A stretch of 64,000 bases of DNA from Mycolicibacter senuensis (GTDB lineage Bacteria; Actinomycetota; Actinomycetes; Mycobacteriales; Mycobacteriaceae): the NCBI RefSeq assembly GCF_003284925.1, contig NZ_QMEX01000005.1:1-64000 (forward strand), written 5' to 3'. A program made the translations under genes and the position numbers. Shown piece after piece: positions 61,069 through 64,000 of this stretch (position 1 is its first letter; each line of letters starts with the position of its first letter). Under the pieces are notes generated by a model. The model saw only the letters and a program-made list of their open reading frames with translations. It had not been told where the DNA came from and made no database searches.

Positions 61069-61989
61069 ATGCGGTTCGCGTTCACCTACCCGATCATCAC
61101 GCATCCGTGTGACCCGGAACTGGTCTCCCCGCACGGGGTGACCACGGTGGCGAAGGCCGCTGAAGCCGCCGGTTTCGGCGCCATGGGCTTCACTGACCAT
61201 CCCGCGCCGACCCAGCGCTGGCTCGACGCCGGCGGACACGACAGCCTGGACCCGTTCGTGGCGATGGGGTTCGCGGCGGCGCACACCCGAACGCTGCGAT
61301 TCATCCCGAACGTCGTTGTGCTTCCCTACCGGAACCCGTTCGTGGTGGCCAAGTCCGGGGCGACGCTGGATCTGTTGTCCGGCGGCAGGTTCACCCTGGC
61401 GGTCGGCGTGGGCTACCTCAAAGGCGAGTTCGCGGCGTTGGGCGTGGATTTCGATGAGCGCACCGCATTGGTCGAAGAGAGCCTCGACGTCATCCGGGCC
61501 ATCTGGACCGGGGACGACGTGTCGTTTCAGGGCCGGCACTTCAATGCCAGGGGAGTCACCGCGCATCCGCGCCCGGTCAGCAGCCCGCATCCGCCGATCT
61601 GGATCGGCGGCAACACCGGCAAGGCGCGGCAGCGGGTCGCCACCCGGGGTGACGGGTGGGCGCCGTTCGCTGCGCCGCCCGGTCTGGCCGGCACGGCTCG
61701 CACCGCCGCGATGGATTCCATCGAAATGCTTGCGGCGGGAGTCGATGACCTGAAGCGCCGCTGCGACCAGGCGGGCCGGGACTGGTCGGCCATCGACATC
61801 TGCTTCTCCAACCTGGCCGGCGGCCGCCTCGGCTACGACGACTTCGACGCCGGCGCCTACCTGGACGGTCTGGGCCGGCTCGCTGACGTCGGGGTCAGCT
61901 GGGTGCAGGTCGCGCTTCCCGGCGACAGTCTGGGGCGTGCGATCGAGGCGATAGCGCAGTTCGGGGAAGCGGTGATCAAGCACGTTTAG
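61069..61989 (+). CDS. luciferase-like (probably F420-dependent) oxidoreductase
   Basis: This 306-residue TIM-barrel protein of the bacterial luciferase-like family has FAFTYPIITHP at the start, GFTDHPAP, SGGRFTLAVGVGYLKGEFAALG and PPIWIGGNTGKARQR. In mycobacteria most such proteins use F420. It may reduce a C=C or oxidise an alcohol; the partner is unknown. ATG 61069 has GAGAGG 7 bases upstream; an in-frame ATG at 61054 overlaps the SDR stop and is the alternative. Confidence 0.88.
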   Translation: MRFAFTYPIITHPCDPELVSPHGVTTVAKAAEAAGFGAMGFTDHPAPTQRWLDAGGHDSLDPFVAMGFAAAHTRTLRFIPNVVVLPYRNPFVVAKSGATLDLLSGGRFTLAVGVGYLKGEFAALGVDFDERTALVEESLDVIRAIWTGDDVSFQGRHFNARGVTAHPRPVSSPHPPIWIGGNTGKARQRVATRGDGWAPFAAPPGLAGTARTAAMDSIEMLAAGVDDLKRRCDQAGRDWSAIDICFSNLAGGRLGYDDFDAGAYLDGLGRLADVGVSWVQVALPGDSLGRAIEAIAQFGEAVIKHV

Positions 61990-62033
61990 CGATGCACGGG
62001 CCTGCTGATGGCGCGCCGGACGCCGGCGGCGGC

Positions 62034-62039
62034 TACCCT
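62034..62039 (+). promoter_or_regulatory. -10 element of a leaderless promoter
   Basis: TACCCT ends 6 bases before the GTG at 62046, with no ribosome-binding site. It supports the shorter start of the second DUF1906 protein. Confidence 0.5.
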
Positions 62040-62045
62040 TCCGGT

Positions 62046-62828
62046 GTGACGCGATCGGTTTCCCGCCGCGAAGCCCTGCGGTACGGCGCGCTGCTGGCAC
62101 CGGCATTGGCGGTCCCCGGTTTCTTCGCGGCAACAGCCGGTGCGCCGAAGGCGGCGGCCGAGGGGCTGCAGCTCATCGATTTCGCCCACCGGCTGGTCGA
62201 GCCCGAGCGGATCAAGGCGGCCGGCTTCGCCGGGGCGCTGGTCTACGTCTCGGAGCTGCGGCCCGGCGCCACCTTCGATTTCAAGCCCGTCACCCGTGAC
62301 TACGCCGACCGGCTCCGCGCGGCGGCCCTCCAGATCGTCAGCTGCTACCAGTTCGGGAAACCAGGCTGGCCGGATTCGCCGTCGGATTTCACCCGCGGCT
62401 ACGACGGGGGAGCCGCGGACGCCCGCACGGCGCTGCGGCTGCACACCGCCGCCGGCGGTCCGCCGAGCGCGCCGATCTTCTTCAGCGTCGATGAGGACAT
62501 CGACGCCAAGGCCTGGAAGAACTTCGCGGTCCAGTGGTTTCGCGGCATCAACTCGGTGCTGGGGGCAGCGCGCACCGGGATCTACGGCGGTGCCCGGCAG
62601 TGTTCCTGGGCGATCGCCGACGACGTCATCGGGCACTCGACCAGTGCGGGCCACCGGTGGGCCTGGCAGACCCGGGCGTGGTCGGGCGGCGAACGCGAAC
62701 CGGCGGCCGTGCTCTTCCAGCGGGAGATGGTCACCGCAACCGACCCGGGTTTCCTGATCGACGACGTCCACGTCGACGTGGATGACGTGTTGGCAGCCGA
62801 TTTTGGCCAGTGGGAGCTGGTGCGCTGA
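62046..62828 (+). CDS. Tat-exported DUF1906 (Rv2525c-like) protein, second copy
   Basis: This 260-residue protein has a twin-arginine signal (SVSRREALRYG, then a hydrophobic stretch cut near PKAAAEG) and a DUF1906 domain: LIDFAH, GKPGWPDSP, FFSVDEDI, QWFRGINSVLG, TGIYGG, HRWAWQT and a closing DVDDVLAADFGQW. It is strongly similar to the protein at 3158-3955. The GTG at 62046 follows a leaderless TACCCT; an ATG at 61992 would put 18 extra residues before the Tat motif. Envelope-linked glycoside-hydrolase-like, activity unknown. Confidence 0.88.
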   Translation: MTRSVSRREALRYGALLAPALAVPGFFAATAGAPKAAAEGLQLIDFAHRLVEPERIKAAGFAGALVYVSELRPGATFDFKPVTRDYADRLRAAALQIVSCYQFGKPGWPDSPSDFTRGYDGGAADARTALRLHTAAGGPPSAPIFFSVDEDIDAKAWKNFAVQWFRGINSVLGAARTGIYGGARQCSWAIADDVIGHSTSAGHRWAWQTRAWSGGEREPAAVLFQREMVTATDPGFLIDDVHVDVDDVLAADFGQWELVR

Positions 62829-63478
62829 TGGAGTGGGACGCGGCGCGGGTGGCGCGATGGTCCGGCACGCTCGGCTTCGCGCTGCCGGTTGTGACGCTCG
62901 CGGTGTATCCGATCTGGTCGTTCCCCGGCACCCAGACGCTGGCCACCGAGGTGGCCTGGTGGGCGACCCAGCACCACGATCGACTGGTCGTGACGATGCT
63001 GCTCAACACGGTCGGTGTGACGCTGTGGCTGGTGTTCGGCGGGGCAGTGTGGACACTGCTGCGGGATCGGCTGCCGGTGAGATCGGTTCTTGCGCCGTGC
63101 TTCGCCACCGGCTTCATCGGCTGCGTGACGCTGCTGCTCAGCGGGTTCACCGCGTTCGACATCCTGCTGTACCGATTCCACAGCCCCGAAGCAGTCGCGC
63201 TGCTCTACGACCTGGCGTTCGGTCTGCTGGCCATGTCCGGTATGCCGACCGTGGTGGCCCTGGCGTCGTTCGCGGTCGCGGTGTACGTCCACGGGGTGCT
63301 GCCCCGATACACCGCCCACCTCGCCGTTGCCGCTGCCGCGGTACATCCGCTGTTGTTGCTGGCGTTCATCGTCGGCACTGGACCGCTGTCGCTGGAAGGA
63401 CTCTCGATCACCGCCATGCCGGCGTTCTTGTTCGCGTGGATCCTCGGAACCGCGTTGGGGATGCCGCGCCGGCCGTAG
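62828..63478 (+). CDS. integral membrane protein, unknown
   Basis: This 216-residue protein has about six hydrophobic segments (for example LGFALPVVTLAVYPIW, VTMLLNTVGVTLWLVFGG, HLAVAAAAVHPLLLLAFIVG). The start ATG shares one base with the DUF1906 stop (TGATG), so the two are co-translated. I recognise no family motif. The pairing suggests it helps the exported DUF1906 protein at the membrane, which is inference. Confidence 0.75.
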   Translation: MEWDAARVARWSGTLGFALPVVTLAVYPIWSFPGTQTLATEVAWWATQHHDRLVVTMLLNTVGVTLWLVFGGAVWTLLRDRLPVRSVLAPCFATGFIGCVTLLLSGFTAFDILLYRFHSPEAVALLYDLAFGLLAMSGMPTVVALASFAVAVYVHGVLPRYTAHLAVAAAAVHPLLLLAFIVGTGPLSLEGLSITAMPAFLFAWILGTALGMPRRP

Positions 63479-63517
63479 CTGTCGGTTCCTCGGCTTGCCC
63501 ACGCCGCGCCGATGTAC

Positions 63518-64000
63518 CTACCCGACCACCACCGGACGCGGCATCACGGTGAGCTTGACGCCATAGCGCGGCGTCCCGAGCCCGAAGCTGCCGCTCCGTC
63601 CGCCACCGTTCGGGAGCATCGGAGGTGGCATGGCGGTCATCGACCTGCTGTCCGGGGCGACCGTCCAGCCGCTGGCTGTACCGGCGCTCGGCGCAGCTGC
63701 CGGGACGGCCGTTGCCCAGTTCGGTGGTGCGGACAAGGATCCGACCAGGGTCGCTCTGCCCACTCCGGCCGACACCGGCGAGCCTGCGCCGCCGACCGCA
63801 GCTCCGGCAGCACGGCCGGCCGTCTCGGCCGACGCCAGTGTCATAGCTGGCGCGGAGCTGAGCCCGCCACCAGTAAGGGCGGCCGTGCCGCCGTCGAGGC
63901 CGCGGGCCAGAAACCCGAGCGTGGCCAGACCCGCAAAGCCCTCGAGGTTCCCGCCCGGATCGAAGATGCCGGTCGCGGCGATCGTATTCCACAGCTGGGC
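63518..64000 (-). CDS. PPE-SVP-type protein, C-terminal fragment
   Basis: The frame is open from the window edge to a stop at 63518, giving 160 residues. It reads AQLWNTIAATGIFDPGGNLE at the edge, then LSAPPNWA (the SVP-xx-W motif with Ala for Val) and ends with the PPE-SVP tail: MPPP, GGGRSGSFGLG, PRYGVKLTVMPRP. PPE proteins are secreted by type VII (ESX) systems, usually with a PE partner. The N-terminal PPE domain lies beyond the window. It is convergent with the membrane-protein gene, 39 bases away. Confidence 0.85.
   Translation of the reverse strand, partial: AQLWNTIAATGIFDPGGNLEGFAGLATLGFLARGLDGGTAALTGGGLSSAPAMTLASAETAGRAAGAAVGGAGSPVSAGVGRATLVGSLSAPPNWATAVPAAAPSAGTASGWTVAPDSRSMTAMPPPMLPNGGGRSGSFGLGTPRYGVKLTVMPRPVVVG

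Noticed and set aside
1-64000. tRNA, rRNA, CRISPR array, origin or prophage signals
   Set aside because: Looked for and not seen; the intergenic regions are short and contain no tandem repeats, cloverleaf-like sequences or phage genes.

Overview
The window looks like a mycobacterial chromosome, probably a fast-growing Mycobacterium/Mycolicibacterium species. It is GC-rich with many GTG starts and tightly overlapping operons. It carries a complete yrbEA-yrbEB-mceA-F operon with mce-associated genes, the C-terminus of a PPE-SVP protein, mycofactocin-type SDRs, Tat-exported DUF1906 proteins, an F420-type luciferase-like oxidoreductase, and several leaderless TANNNT-N6/7-start promoters. I see no rRNA, tRNA, CRISPR array or prophage.

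Layout. 1-6.2 kb: a truncated PAP2 protein, an exported alkaline-phosphatase-superfamily hydrolase, a metallo-beta-lactamase-fold hydrolase, a 28-residue membrane peptide, a Tat-exported DUF1906 protein, a CruF-like membrane protein, a small secreted protein and an SDR. 6.4-18.4 kb: the mce lipid-importer operon, then small secreted proteins (one MmpS-like) and two mce-associated membrane proteins. 18.4-25.2 kb: thioesterase, KstD-like flavoprotein, flavin reductase, PadR regulator, a second KstD and KshA. 25.2-26.7 kb: an IS110-family element with a structured leader that could be a bridge RNA. 26.7-37.8 kb: a long minus-strand catabolic run (unknown protein, esterase, SDR, NTF2-like protein, paired acyl-CoA dehydrogenases, enoyl-CoA hydratase, aldehyde and alcohol dehydrogenases, acyl-CoA ligase). 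37.9-43 kb: a Baeyer-Villiger monooxygenase with a coupled SDR, Dabb-like proteins and an old-yellow-enzyme homologue. 43-49.7 kb: esterase, IclR regulator with a 13-bp perfect palindrome, Kst4D-like flavoprotein, HsaC, HsaA and KshB. 49.8-56.7 kb: a second Baeyer-Villiger monooxygenase, SDRs, HsaG and HsaF. 56.8-63.5 kb: TetR regulator, thioesterase, ALDH, SDR, luciferase-like oxidoreductase, the second DUF1906 protein and a membrane protein. 63.5-64 kb: the PPE fragment.

How it works together (inference). The Mce complex would import a steroid or similar polycyclic lipid. KstD, Kst4D and KshAB would introduce double bonds and the 9-alpha-hydroxyl that opens ring B. HsaA with a flavin reductase and HsaC would hydroxylate and cleave the phenolic A ring, and HsaG/HsaF would finish the small fragment. 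HsaD- and HsaE-type enzymes are not seen here and must be outside the window or supplied by the canonical locus. The two BVMO-SDR pairs with HSL-family esterases fit oxidation of a ketone to an ester or lactone and its hydrolysis. The ligase, heteromeric acyl-CoA dehydrogenase and hydratase fit removal of an acyl side chain. The core resembles, from memory, the KstR-independent C-19+ steroid cluster described in M. smegmatis, so the less-explored parts are the regulatory sites, BVMO-SDR modules, exported satellite proteins and the IS110 leader.
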